Positions 11,299-23,239 are shown, counted from the stretch's first letter. The stretch: 64,000 bases of DNA from Panax quinquefolius (GCA_020205615.1 CM035160.1:125827605-125891604); one strand, 5' to 3'. Numbers and translations: made by a program. Notes: generated by a model not told the origin, from the sequence alone.

Positions 11299-11334
11299 GA
11301 TTCTGGGGACAGAATCCTTCTAAGGGGGAGAGAA
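11299..11334 (+). other. Pre-PPT hairpin and polypurine tract of element D
   Basis: GATTCTG (11299-11305), loop GGGA, then CAGAATC (11310-11316) form a perfect 7-bp hairpin. The purine tract TAAGGGGGAGAGAA (11321-11334) abuts the LTR start TGTAACGCCCG. Confidence 0.85.
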
Positions 11335-12044
11335 TGTAACGCCCGAGAAAATTAGATTTTTATGACAATTAAATTTTTATTTGATTATGTGAATTAAATG
11401 AATTTAATTGATTTCTTTGTGAGTAAGCTATGTGAAGGTTGTTCTATGACCTAGAATGTGCTAACGTGGTTAGTATTCTAGCTACGTGTTAGCAATAGTT
11501 GTTTGGAATTTCCAAGCCGATAATAATTGTTTTTCGAGAAATTTTCGTAAAAACACTATTCATCCGTTTCTGTTCGGGGAATTATTTTGAAATTCTGGGA
11601 AACACGTAATGATAGAATATTGTGATGAGTTGGAATATCTGATAATATTTTATTTATGGCAAATGCAGTTTTTGCCTGCGGACTTAAAACCTAAGGGTTG
11701 AGTATATTGATTTCCGAGGAGGAAATAATATGCGTAGAAGGAATGGCATTAGGGTTAAGGCGAGTGTTATGCCTTTGGTGATACTATTTATTATCTATGT
11801 ATAATACGTTGAGTAAATACGAAGTACAATACAATTATTGTACGAGTAGTATATAGAGATAATACGTAAATTGTACGTATGTGATACGATTCGTATTATA
11901 GAATTAAGTTAAGACTTAATGACTAATTTATTTGAGTTGGATTATTAATTAATCCAATCATTTGAATGACTGAGGCCCGATGTTAATTTAGTTAAGCCCA
12001 ATTCATTAAAACCCGAACCGAGGTGGAATTGAACCGTGGGTCAC

Positions 12045-12160
12045 CAATGGGTAAAACCCATGGGCAACCCATGGGATGTCACAAAAGGAGGTGGTAAAGC
12101 CACCTTGGTGTGGAAGCCAAGCATAAAGGCTTGGTCACCAAGTGTTTTACTTGGTGACCA
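12045..12160 (+). repeat. Cluster of inverted repeats upstream of the D LTR TATA box
   Basis: Consecutive hairpins occur here: ATGGGT/ACCCAT near 12046, GGTGG/CCACC near 12090-12104, CCAAGC/GCTTGG near 12117-12134, and a perfect 12-bp pair at 12132-12143 and 12149-12160 with a 5-base loop. The cluster ends 59 bp before the TATA box. Confidence 0.85.
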
Positions 12161-12219
12161 CACATGAATAATAAGGAGGTGATGGTTCTTTGACAATTAT
12201 GACCTCCTTTCTAGTTTTC

Positions 12220-12227
12220 TATAAATA
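12220..12227 (+). promoter_or_regulatory. Probable TATA box of the element D LTR
   Basis: TATAAATA in a GC-mixed context, with a likely transcript start some 30 bases downstream in a region containing TTCATTTGAGAG. It probably drove the full-length element RNA. Confidence 0.6.
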
Positions 12228-14590
12228 AGAAGCTAGGTTGATTCATTTGAGAGTTTTCAACTTGCCAACCTAGATTAATTGAAAGAGAAAGAGAGCTATA
12301 CTTGCAAAACATACACTTTGGAAGCTTGATCTTAAAGTTTTCTAAGAAAGAAAACCAAGAGTTCTTAAGGTATAATCCTTACCTTTCATCTCCATCTCTT
12401 TTAGATTTTCTTTCATTTTAGAGAATCATGAAGGGGTGGTATATGTCATGAGTGAGGATTTAAAGATGACTTACCATAGATTCAATCTCTATAAGTCATA
12501 AGATTATAAAAATAATAAGGTTTAATATAGTTTTTGAACCATGAAAATATTGATAGTTGAGATCGATTGTTGATAAACAATTGAGCTCCATCAATACGTC
12601 AGTATATGCATCTTGTTTGGTTAGGGTGTAGATATGAAATCCATGGAGTATTCCATGTGATTTGGCTTAGAGAACATTAGTAACGAAGTTATGGCGAATT
12701 TTACGGAAATAGACGTTAAACGTCGAAAACGTAGAAATTCTAGAATGGTAGTCGAAAGTTGCCGTGAGACTTGAAAATGTTAGTTTTCAATGTCAACATG
12801 TGAGATAGGGTAATTAAGAGTTGTGGGTTCGAGAATCATCGGATTCCAACTTAGAACGAAGAAAATGAGCATTGAACGCTCATTAACGTTTACGAACGTA
12901 TATAAAATGAACTCAATAGTGAATTCTGAGTTAACGGATTTGAAAGTGTTGAATTCTTATATGAACACGTAAAGGATGTAATTCCTGACTTGTAGGAATT
13001 CGAATGGGTCAATTCGGATGTAAAACGAACAAATTAGGAAGTCGGGAGTTTCGTTAGAAAACCAAAACTGGTTTGGCCAATCGGTGCCTGAGACTTCGGT
13101 ATGCGCGGCAAAACCGATACAAAGTGGTGGCAATGACACCCAGGACTACGGTAGTACCTGCTAACTTTCGCATGCATGGCATACTAAAATACAAAAGGAT
13201 CTTGCCATGCAATACCCGATGGAAAAAAAGTTGACCAAGTTAGGTTTTAAGCTTGATTGTTTAGAGACCTACGAGTTGAGTTTATATACTCAATAAATGT
13301 ACTAAGACTAATCTATATTACCTATACTAATATATAGGGTATGAAACTTAGGAATGTAATGCATGTTAACAAGATATGTACAATGAACAAAGTTGGTACC
13401 TTATCAACGATGTTTGAGTCCTATTAATAAACATCAATAGAGTGATAAGCAAGGACGAAGGGTAATAAGTCATGTTGACTTTTTAATAAAGATATTAAGT
13501 TAACATAGACATAGAAGAGAAAGAAGCTTGTAGGAACAATGTGAATAGTTGTTTGATAGCTAATTACGATTGTCTTTATGTGAACATATCATGTAGAGAT
13601 TATAAAAGGTAGTCGGTCGGTCAGTAAGTTATTTGAAGATCTTTGAAAGGCAAGTTTTCTTAACGCTTGTCTAACTTCTATGTTAGCCAAGTTTTATGTG
13701 ATTCATTGAACTGAATTGCAAGACCTATTTTAAAGAAAGAATTAGATGCAGATTTTAACTTTCGGCTAGACTATTAAGTAATATATAGATTGATTATCAT
13801 ACATATCATTCTATATAGAAATGTTAACGCTATCCTATGCCAAGTAATTGAATGCGGACGTGAAGGTAAGGTTTGTCATGAACAAATAATAGTATTTTTC
13901 ATCGATTATTCGATGGGCACGCCGAGTTTGCCAAAAATATTAAGCGTAAATACGTTTAATGAATGTAGTGTTGATCAACATAGAGTACTATAGGCTGATC
14001 ACCTAGAAGTGCTCATAAGTTATACAGATGAACGGCCTTAGTGCTATGGACTCCTTTTCAAGTATGAAAACTAAAATTTTACTATTCGTAATCTGTCGGC
14101 CGGGTTCGAATTCCTAATCTATTCCTTACTTTGGGAATTGATGTTATAAAGCTATTAAAGTATTATTGATTCATAATACTTCATAACTATTGTTCGATTA
14201 TGTTGGAATTGTTATATAATTCATGAATGTGGTATTCTGTTATCCTTGATTAAACTTTACATTTGTCGTACTCACTTCTTTCTTGAATTATATAACCTGC
14301 AGTTAAAGATGAGCGTCTTTGTGAATGCCAAGAAAGATAAGGGCAAAGCTAAGATGGATGCTTAGGCATTGTGTAATAGTTTAGTAAGTTTGTATGTATT
14401 ATACGTTATGAAAAATGAACGATGTAACCGGTTTATGAACTTGGGAAGGATTATACTTTGATTGTAATAAGAAGATAGTAATTACTTTCATTTTGTTGTA
14501 TTTCAATGGAATGATTGTATGGATGTTAATCTGATGGAGCACCATCATCGCCGGGTTGGAAGATATACCAATTTGGGCCTTAGGATAACA

Positions 14591-14644
14591 AATGTGAAAT
14601 GGACAATTAAAAATCAGCGTCGACGGTGGCGACTCTGCTGAGAC
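14591..14644 (+). other. 5' LTR tip and primer binding site of element O
   Basis: Bases 14597-14624 align with the LTR end of M read on the minus strand (GGACA..TAAAAATC..CAGCGTCGAC). GTGGCGACTCTGCTG follows at 14626, which I recognise as the tRNA-Arg-type primer binding site of Tat/Ogre elements. Everything upstream of the LTR tip is element D. Confidence 0.7.
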
Positions 14645-15380
14645 ACCAATGAAGAGGACTTAAGCCGCTATTACAATCTTTTAAAAACTGTTATCTGCTT
14701 GTGTGTGGATGTTGCATTTACATTTATGATGAATGTGTACGAATGCATTTTCTTATTGCACTTAGTGCCTCGCACCATAACTGCTTGTGATATTAGTGCT
14801 TCGCACGTGTCATCATTTTCATACGGTGAGGCGCGATGTATATGAATGTATGTTGTGTGGTCCCTCCACCGGGAGACTATCCGTCGGTGTTTGATTCTTT
14901 GGACTCGTGGAAAAACCGATTCCCGAGGCTCGGAAAGGCACCACCCAAATTCACTCCAGTTGAAAAATAGGATTAATTTCCCATTGAGTAAATTGCGATG
15001 ATTTGGGAACCTTCATGCCAAAAAGCCGCGAGAGTAACCTAAGATAGGCCAGCCTTTGATAACCCCAAAACGAAGGAAAGTCTCTTCATACTCTCTCATT
15101 TCAATTACTTGTAAACACAATTACTTGTAATTTCATTCCATATATATCTCCATGTAATGAGAAATATGATGAAATGTGTACACATACATATTTTAATTAA
15201 CATGCTACAAACAGCTGACATCTGTTTTGCAGGATAAAATTCCTTAAATGGACACATCACATAGCATGTTATTGTACACATTCCCTAAAGACTAAACTAT
15301 GTAAGTCTTTCGCAGGGAACCAATTAGACCTACTACCGGTCAAAATCCAAAAAGGCTACATACTACTACATCAATCGATC
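14645..15380 (+). other. Untranslated leader of element O
   Basis: Non-coding 0.74 kb between primer binding site and gag. It matches the leader of M (54293 down to 53541). No reading frame is convincing. Confidence 0.6.
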
Positions 15381-17560
15381 ATGTAAATCATCGACCGATG
15401 ACCTTAATCCGATTTCTCACAAAAATTGACGGATTAAGCAAACAAATTATAGATTTGGTCGTTTCTACTCAAAGAACTACACTAGTCTACTTGGTCCAAA
15501 AATACCCGTATATGCTTTGAATCCTCCACACAAGGGGATCCAGGTCATTACAATACACGAAACGGCGGTTGGATACGACCAACAAAACTCATGATCTTGC
15601 CCATCCCTGGAGATCCGGATACCGGTGACATCAAAAAAAGTCCTCGAATGAAAGAGACCTGCGTCTTATTAAAGGAATTGGAACACACAGGAGTGTTTCA
15701 TATCTTTGATTTTTGCATTTTCCTGGGTGTTCATTATCTAGAAAAGTTTAAAACTCCTGACTTTGAAAAATATGACGGGTTAGGAGATTCTTACACACAT
15801 TTAAAGTTGTTTATTGGAGAACTTGGATCTTATCACGAGGACGAGAAGCTCGAATGCAAATTGTGTTCCAAAAAAAATCTAACCGGAGAAGCCTGCTCAT
15901 GGTACACAAGATTAGAAAACTCAAAAATCCATAGTTGGGAAGAGCTAGCACATGCTTTTCTCACTCAATCAACTTTTCGATCTCGGATGGCTCTGGCCAG
16001 GTATCAAATTACCAAGATTAAGAAAGCGATCTAACGAGTCTTTCGAGAGTATGCTCAAAGGTGGAGACGCCTGGTCGCCCAAGTTATTCCTTCCATGATG
16101 AATCGAGAGATGGTCATGACTTTCATGACATCTGAAGCTCCTTTCTATGAAAGACTTTTTGCTGCATCGTGAAACCATTTTCTGAAATGGTCTAACACGG
16201 GGAGATGGCTGAGATGAGTTTGAAGTCCGGAAAGATTCAAGACCTAGCTGCCCTTAAAGCTGTTGCTAATCATATCCAATCCAGAAATTATGGAAACAAC
16301 CCCCAGAGGGTCCATAAAAATAAAGAGGAAGATGTTTCCCTGATACTACAGGGTCAAAAATGCAATCAGAACATGCCTATTCAAAGGAGAAACTACACTC
16401 CCTTTAAAACACAATATTCAAACCCTCTAATACCAAAAGGTGGAGTAGTCAAACGCCCTCGAGTGTTCACACCCTTAGGGGACACACTCGAGAATATTCT
16501 CATTCTTCTGACAACACAGAAGAAAATTACACTATCTTTTTCCACCAGCCAGCCCTAATGGACGGGGTTTCAATGCTGCTCGGAAAATATACTTATCATG
16601 CCGAGGCACCTGGACATGATACTCAGGATTGTTGGGCCTTGAAACACAAGATCCAAGACTTGATAGACAACGGTGAGATTATGGTCACGAAATTAGATCA
16701 GCCTCACGTTCAAGACAACCCTCTTCCTCAACACAAAGAAGAAGAGGTCAACATGATCAATTGGAGCAATGGACAGAATTCCAATTTCAACTGTGAATCC
16801 TCCCAGACACTCAAAGGCGGTGTTGACAAATGGGATTATGCCAGTTCCGATTAACAATGGAGCGAAAGATGAAAGCTCTATGCAAGCAAATTGAATAATT
16901 GGCGAAATTGGTGACTTATCGACATCAAGTGACACGTCAATTAATCGACCAAGAGCGTGCTAGTCTCCTACCTCTTGTCGTGAATATTCCCTCGTTACTT
17001 TGGAAAATGAAATCTTGGAAGGCAAAGTGACAAAGAGAGCAAATGCCAAAGCTTGGTTGGGAGTTTTGCCAACAAAAGGAATTAACTTATTTAGGCCAAC
17101 CTATGGAGAAATCATTCGGATGTTAATCAATGAAGGAAGGATCGGTTCCTTCTACCTCCAATCAACCCCGTTCGAGATGATACAATTACGATGGAGTATG
17201 TCAATATCATTCCCATTCTCGCGATCAAGACCGGAAGAATCTTTGGGCACTCCATACACCTCATCCAAAATCTAATTGGTGTGGTGTCACACCTAGCGGA
17301 GACGATAATCTTGTGTTACGTGCAAGTGAGAATACATGTCTGCTAAGTGGAAGAGTTTGGCGGCGATCGTATCCAATCTTTGGCCGGGGATAACAAATCA
17401 CGCACAATGCCAATAATTCAACTCGAGGGAAACAACAATCCTTTGAAAGTGGCGCTCCCAAGCCAATCAACTTGTCGTATGCAGTACACTTATCTTATTG
17501 TTAGCTTGCGCGGTTCCATGGAATTATGGAGAAGGTGAAGGATCCACCTCACATACAACT
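15381..17560 (+). pseudogene. gag of element O, with stops and frameshifts
   Basis: The start is placed at ATG 15381 by alignment with M, but here it is followed at once by TAA. The capsid core is readable at about 15750-16030: KFKTPDFEKYDGLGD, LTGEACSWYTRLENS and SWEELAHAFLTQ, typical of Tat-lineage gag. Further frames at 16205-16558 and 16558-16854 carry EAPGHDTQDCWALKHKIQDL, the conserved His/Cys motif near the gag C-terminus. Homologous pieces continue to about 17560. The protein would form the particle and bind RNA. Confidence 0.82.
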
Positions 17561-18985
17561 AACTGCGAGTCGAAGGAAAATCCACCGTATCTTCCCCAAC
17601 GGTGATGAAGTCTACCGATAAATCAAAGGGAAAATACCCATGGAGAAGATTGAAAAATTCCTCCTTGACTATGGGTCATAAAAAGAAGCTAAGGTGGTTT
17701 TAAGCTTAAGAAGCTCCACATCAAATGTCAATTTTGGACTTGGTCTTAACCCGAGGATCACGGGAAGATCTTGTTGAAGGTTTTACAAGAAGCTATCTAC
17801 CAACATCGGTTGATACTGGAAAAATTTCAACATCCGGTTGATCACATTTTCAACAACAATGTGATATCCTTCATTGATGATGACATACCTTTGAGGGGTG
17901 CCGTCGTTCTGAGTCGTTGCACATTGCGGTCTTATCCTCCTGGGATACATGCTACACAGGAGTCTTGATAGATGGAGGTTCATCTCTAAATATCTGTCCA
18001 TATGCGGCCTTGGTGAAGATGAATATCAATCTCAACCTACTCCGGAGTAGTCATACCATCATTAAAGCTTTTAATGGAGCCCGTCGAAATTCGGTCAGAG
18101 TAATTGAACTGCCAATCGAAATTGGTCCCCATACATTCTGCGTATCTTTCCATGTGCTCAAGATAGATTTGGGATACAACCTGCTCTTGGGACGACTTTG
18201 GATTCATATGTCAGGGGCAGTCCCCTCCACCCTTCATCAACAACTGAAATACATTATCAACAATAGCTTAGTCACGGTCAACGCTGAACCAGAGTGTCCT
18301 CAACACGGGGATATGTCATTCATCAATGCCAATTCAGATGTTGAGCCGGTCAGTTTTCATGCCTTGGAAGTAAGCAATACCCAATACCATGTTATTGGAA
18401 CGCCATTTCCGAACCCAAGATTTACATCGAGGTAATGCCATTTACTCAGAAATGATGTCATTGGGTCATAAGCGGACAAGGAAATTTGGTAAAGATTACT
18501 AGGTATCAAGTACCCAATTCAATTAACCAGAAAAAGCGGAACAATTTGGACTAGGCTATTCTGCCAGATTCTAGTCATAGGAATCATCATAAGCATCAAC
18601 GAGTTCATTCGACTTCATGCGAGCGACGTTTATCTTCGCCTTCAAACTTTGAGTAGGCACAACCTCCTGTAAAGGTGCCATCCAATGTAATGGCTATGTT
18701 ATTTCCCAAGCCGGTACCGGTGAAGGAGAAAGAAGTCTTTGTTCCAAATCCGGCAGTGGAAGAGGAGGAACGAAGAATCAAGCAAGACGTCATCCCAATG
18801 ATGTTAGGCATACGCATCATCGTTCATGATGAACATACCAACAAATACACCCCAGACGATGATTGCCCAGACGTAATGGCCATCATTCGGGATAGGGATG
18901 ATGATGACAATACATCCATCACTGCAGTCCACCCGGACTTTGCCCTTACCAATTGGAACAACACTCCTTGCATTGGTCGACAAGG
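17561..18985 (+). pseudogene. Gag-protease linker and aspartic protease of element O
   Basis: The region contains the linker (KFQHPVDHIFNNNVISF near 17820) and a protease frame at 17917-18435. That frame has GVLIDGGSSLNICP near residue 16-29 and GYNLLLGRLWIHMSGAVPS near residue 90. The catalytic triplet reads DGG, not the usual D[ST]G, and the same holds in M. A last frame (18675-18989) ends FALTNWNNTPCIGRQG. The putative intron donor at 18986 would splice it in frame to RT. Frameshifts separate the parts, so no full protein is made. Confidence 0.78.
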
Positions 18986-19114
18986 GTAAAACAGGCAAAA
19001 CTCTTTCTTCCTTGTAGATATCATAACTGCTTACTTTTTTGTATAATATTAGCAGTTTATTTTTCCAGTATATGCTAACACTGTGTATGATCAAAACATT
19101 TCATATATACTAAG
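18986..19114 (+). other. 5' part of a putative intron in element O, with target duplication CTAAG
   Basis: Donor CAAGG/GTAAAA is followed by AT-rich sequence with the branch-point-like TGCTAAC near 19074. The intron is cut by insertion of element M at 19115. The last five bases, CTAAG (19110-19114), match CTAAC at 57177-57181 with one mismatch, so they are M's target duplication. Confidence 0.68.
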
Positions 19115-20114
19115 TGTCGACGTCTGGATTTTTAGATGTCCCTTTCCGTTACTTGGTTGGTTTTTTAAATGGTTGTACCAACACAACAGAGAAAAGGTTT
19201 GCACATTGACCCAGTGATGTGACACTGCTAAACGGGTCAGTGAAACCGAGATTGATTAGGGTCCGGGGACTTGGTTATGGGGAGGGAAGGTGTTAGGCAC
19301 CCCCCGACATCCGTGTTACCACGGTGACCGCCTCTTTTCAAGAAACTATTATCTGAATATGTGTGTGTGGGTCAATGTGTTGTTATTTGGAAGTAGTGCG
19401 AGGCCTCGTTCGCACCTATATACACAGGGTTTGAGTTTATGTAAAAATTCAATTTTAAGAAAGATATGGCAGTGATGTTTTATAAAAGAGGTTTTTCAAA
19501 CCCTGATGCTCAATAGTAATTGAGACCTTTTACACTCCCATTTTATTAAGTGTTCGGCTTGATTGATTTTATTTTACAGATGCGAGGCATCCGTACAAAA
19601 ATAATGTACAAAATAATGCCGACTTCATCATGGGAATGGAAACCATCGAGGAAATTCGAACATGAGAATAATTTACAAAAGTCGCTACAATTGAAAATGT
19701 CCATCACGGAGGCGAATCTAGATCTAATGGGCTGAATCTGTGATCACATGATTCCTAAGGCGCATACGATAATCCGCAATTTTGTATGGAAGCGAAGCAT
19801 AGTATATATATAAAAGGCAGTAAATATATATATCTGATTACATGATCACCAACCACGAAGCACCTCCATGGGGATCGAAAATGTAAATAAAGTCATAAAA
19901 AGCTATCAACCGCACGGACGGAGGAAACTCGAATTGGGACAAAACATATAAAAAGTCATAAAAGCTATCAACCGCCACGGAGGAAACTCCAGGCGGGACA
20001 AAATGTAAAGAAAGCTGTACAAAGCGATCAACTGCCACGAAGTAAACTCCAAGCAGGACGAAATGTAAAGAAAGCTGTAAAAGCGATCAACCACCACGAA
20101 GTGAACTCCAGGTG

Positions 20115-20155
<41 letters not shown>

Positions 20156-20214
20156 AGCGAATAAACGCACTTGGGATAAAAATCCGGGCTCATCGAATGA
20201 GCAGTCCGACACAA

Positions 20215-20264
<50 letters not shown>

Positions 20265-20390
20265 AGTAAACGCTCCAGATGTAAAATCCAGGCTCATCGA
20301 ACAGAGTCCGACCATAATTCATATATATATATAAGCGAGTAAACGCACCGGATATAAAATCAAGGCTCATCGAACAGAGTTCGACACACG

Positions 20391-20438
<48 letters not shown>

Positions 20439-21842
20439 AGTAAATGCTCTAGACCAAAGTCTAGGCTCATCGAACAAAGTTCACACGCAGCTCATATATA
20501 TATATATTAAAAGCAAATAAACGTTCTAGACCAAAGTCAAAGGCTCGATCGAGGCATAACTTCGATAATGTTAGTCGATATATATATATATATATATAAA
20601 CCCCGAAATGAAAACCACATACCAAAGTCTGGGCAAATGCGCGTAACACGACTCTCAACGTGAAGAAGGGTGTGTGCAGAGATGAATTAAGAGAAAGGCT
20701 TTAAAGTGGGTGAGAAGGCTTATAGTTGACTGCCAAAGAAAACTTCTATATCTTTAAGGTGGGTAAACACTAGCTTTTGTAGGTACAAAAGAAGCTATAT
20801 GTGAGCTCACATGTGTTTAAAATGAGAAAGTACACTGTATGGGATGAGTGCAGAGCAAATTGGGCAGGGCTTCCTAGCCGTTTTTTCTTGCAAAATGGCC
20901 ACCCCCAAGCCCTCTTTTTTATGGAGGATGGAGCGGCAGGTGTACCAGAGGCAACCCGGGTGGGCCCAAGTTTCTTGGGTTGGGTCATCTCGTAGTACGT
21001 GCACTCGGGCACTATAATGTCCACTCAAACTTTCAGAAGTGCAATTCAGGCATCCGATTGAGGTATACAGGACCTATTTCGGACCTTCGTTGTCGAGAGT
21101 TGTACAATGGCATAGGATTAGAGCTTGTACGAAGTCATTGAAGATGGGACGATGCCCTCCGGTCTTCAAGCTTCAAATTCTATCCGTTACCCCGCACAAT
21201 AGTCACTCGGGATTGATTATCCTTGATTCTTGTGGGACATTGATGCGTAGAGATGTGTATAAAATATTGAGATGACGTGGCGTGGCATCGTGTTGGCGAG
21301 ATGACGATGTTGCCCCTCACCGTTGTTATCGCCGGTTTGGGATGATAAATTAGACGTTGCTCAGAACTTCGCTGAGATTGGACTGCTGTATTTGTTGAAG
21401 GTCCTCATTGTCATCTTTGAGGTGTGCCTGTCCTCCCGGTGTTATCTCCGGGTTGGTACAAAGTATTTCGTTGTGAGCACCGAGATTGAAGCTGGTCGCA
21501 TTTAAAACAAGCATTTCCGGGGTTATCACCGAAACTACATTCCTTGGGGTTATCACCAAGGTTGGTGGCTATTCCCATAGTTGGGACTGAGATTGGATAC
21601 CTCGGGGTTATCTCTGGGTTAATCGATCTTCTCTGGTGTGTGTTCCGGTATTATATCTGCACGCCTCGGGGTTATATTCGAGGTTGGAATTGTAACTCCC
21701 AGTGTGTTACAGGGTTGATCTTTGAACTTCCTAGTAATGCTTAGGTATGGATAGGGATTGTCTTTCGGGGTTCCTCTCTTAAAGATGAATCTGTCCTCCT
21801 ATGATGTTAGTGACGATGGTACAGAAAATTTCAGTGTCTACA
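19115..21842 (-). repeat. 3' LTR of element M
   Basis: Plus-strand ends are TGTCGACGTC and ...GTGTCTACA; in element orientation it starts TGTAGACACTGAAAT. It matches 54319-57176. It contains tandem repeats broken up by (TA)n runs (19870-20600) and a series of short GGGGTTAT..CC motifs at 21430-21720. No coding frame is convincing. Confidence 0.88.
19870..20600. repeat. Tandem repeats with embedded (TA)n microsatellites in the M 3' LTR
   Basis: First come four diverged units of about 60 bp, each holding GCTATCAACCGC or a variant and GAGGAAACTCC or a variant (19870-20118). Then come about five units sharing GGCTCATCGA plus a (TA)n run, with TA runs near 20119, 20218, 20320, 20395, 20494 and 20577. 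The other LTR has the same plan. Confidence 0.9.
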
Positions 21843-21858
21843 GATTCCCCTCTTTATC
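21843..21858 (-). other. Polypurine tract of element M
   Basis: Read on the minus strand this is GATAAAGAGGGGAATC, directly before the 3' LTR. It should prime plus-strand DNA synthesis. Confidence 0.8.
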
Positions 21859-23239
21859 ATACTCATACATGGCGATGCATGGGTAGGATAACGAATCCTA
21901 GACACTTGAAACGTAATAAGACAAACATGGTACTGTATGTAGCAACAGGATGCAAATGTATGATGTATTTGTACGGGGTTGTAGCCCAACATCTTGGGAT
22001 GATTCTTTGGCTCCTGTTTTCTTCAACCGAGGATTGGCAATGATGACCAAATTTGATGTGTCCCCGATCATTAGGAAGTTGATGTTGGAGTTATCACCAA
22101 ATTCCTATATCCTTGGTAACGACTTGATCCTGAAGATGTACCTCTTATGTGTTAGAGATATGTGGGGATAAAGCTTGATCTGTTTGAGGATGTGTATAAC
22201 ATATTCCATCATCTATCCTCTTTGAATAACATTGACCTTTCCTGATTGGTATTGCCAGGACATGTCAAGATTCTATTGGATTTACTGCCAACAACAAATG
22301 CTGTCAGGGATGCCTGACCTTCGTTGACGTGTACTTCACCGACATGTGAATCAACGACTAAAAAATCCTGTGGGATATCTTGTCAAGGTTGCTTGACCTT
22401 CGCTGACATTGGAATCAACGAAAAATTGCGTTGTGACACCCGCCGGGGATCCGTTGGGGAATATGAGTAATCGAGCATGAAATCCTCGAATAGCTTTAGA
22501 GCTTTGATAGGTTTAATCGCTATCGGCTGAGATAACGTCAAGGCTGCTTGACCTTCATGGATATGTGTGTCAATGGCTTGAATGTACGTTATAATCCCCT
22601 GCTAGGGTTTCATGTTGTAACCCCCGTCGGGGATCTACGTTGTAACCCCTATCGGGGATCTATGTTGTAACCCCCATTCGGGACTCATGTTGTAACCCCC
22701 GTCGGGGACTCACGTTGTAACCCCCGTCGGGGATCTACATTGTAACCCCCGTTGGGGATTCACGTTGATCTTTAAGAGTAATGACCCGGAGTTGACGGCA
22801 TCGGACCTATACAAGGTATTGCCAGATGTGATTTGTGACAAATGAGATTATTGGCAGGGTATACCTCATGTTCGAGTGACTACCAATGAGCGATGTACAG
22901 ACTCAAAGTTTCATCTTAGAAGACCAGGATTGTATGCTATTTTGCTCAATCGCGTGGAATTTTTATCACCGATTTGACCTTTCTAGTCCGCAAGAACTCC
23001 TTTGCAACTCGAACTGGACAGAACCGGAGGGGTGGGGGCCACATAGGGGTGCCGCAGGTGTTTGTTGGGTGTATATGACCCATTTCCCTGTATTTGTAGC
23101 TGTATAGAGATAATGTATTAGATGATGATATACTTAGGAATGTATGCACAGTTTTTCCATTCCCTATATCATATTGCTATCTATTATCTGCTATGCATGT
23201 ATCATGTTATGCATATATATGTATGTCCAGAGATATTCG
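21859..23239. other. Non-coding part of element M between the 3' LTR and the antisense ORF
   Basis: No reading frame I recognise in either direction. It contains a 25-bp tandem repeat array (22614-22770) and repeated TGACCTTC..GACAT motifs around 22310-22560. Confidence 0.6.
22614..22770. repeat. 25-bp tandem repeat array
   Basis: GTTGTAACCCCCGTCGGGGA-type units start at 22614, 22639, 22664, 22689, 22714, 22739 and a partial unit at 22764, an exact 25-bp period. Each unit holds a small CCCCCGTCGGGG hairpin. Confidence 0.92.

Larger units (their letters stand above)
6900..14590 (+). mobile_element. Element D: decayed Tekay-like chromovirus (Ty3/gypsy)
   Basis: gag, protease, RT, RNase H, integrase and chromodomain remnants follow in order on the plus strand, then a polypurine tract and an LTR starting TGTAACGCCCG. 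Domain order integrase after RNase H is that of Ty3/gypsy, and the C-terminal chromodomain makes it a chromovirus. The 5' LTR and gag start lie left of the window because element A interrupts gag at 6899/6900. The right end at about 14590 adjoins the tip of element O's LTR. Several in-frame stops look like C-to-T decay. Confidence 0.88.
11335..14590 (+). repeat. 3' LTR of element D
   Basis: Starts TGTAACGCCCGAG right after the purine tract. The end is less certain. I place it at ...GGATAACA (14590) because the next bases resemble the tip of a Tat-type LTR followed by a primer binding site. No second copy is in the window to confirm it. It has a hairpin cluster (12045-12160) and a TATA box at 12220. 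No coding frame is convincing in its 3.26 kb. Confidence 0.7.

Noticed and set aside
19906..20370. 154-codon minus-strand frame
   Set aside because: Made of translated TA microsatellites (YIYIYI) and tandem repeats in M's LTR.
20119..20598. AT-rich replication origin or matrix attachment region
   Set aside because: The TA runs are microsatellites in LTR tandem repeats; nothing else supports an origin.
22614..22770. CRISPR-like array
   Set aside because: A 25-bp period without distinct spacers, inside a plant retrotransposon. It is a tandem repeat.
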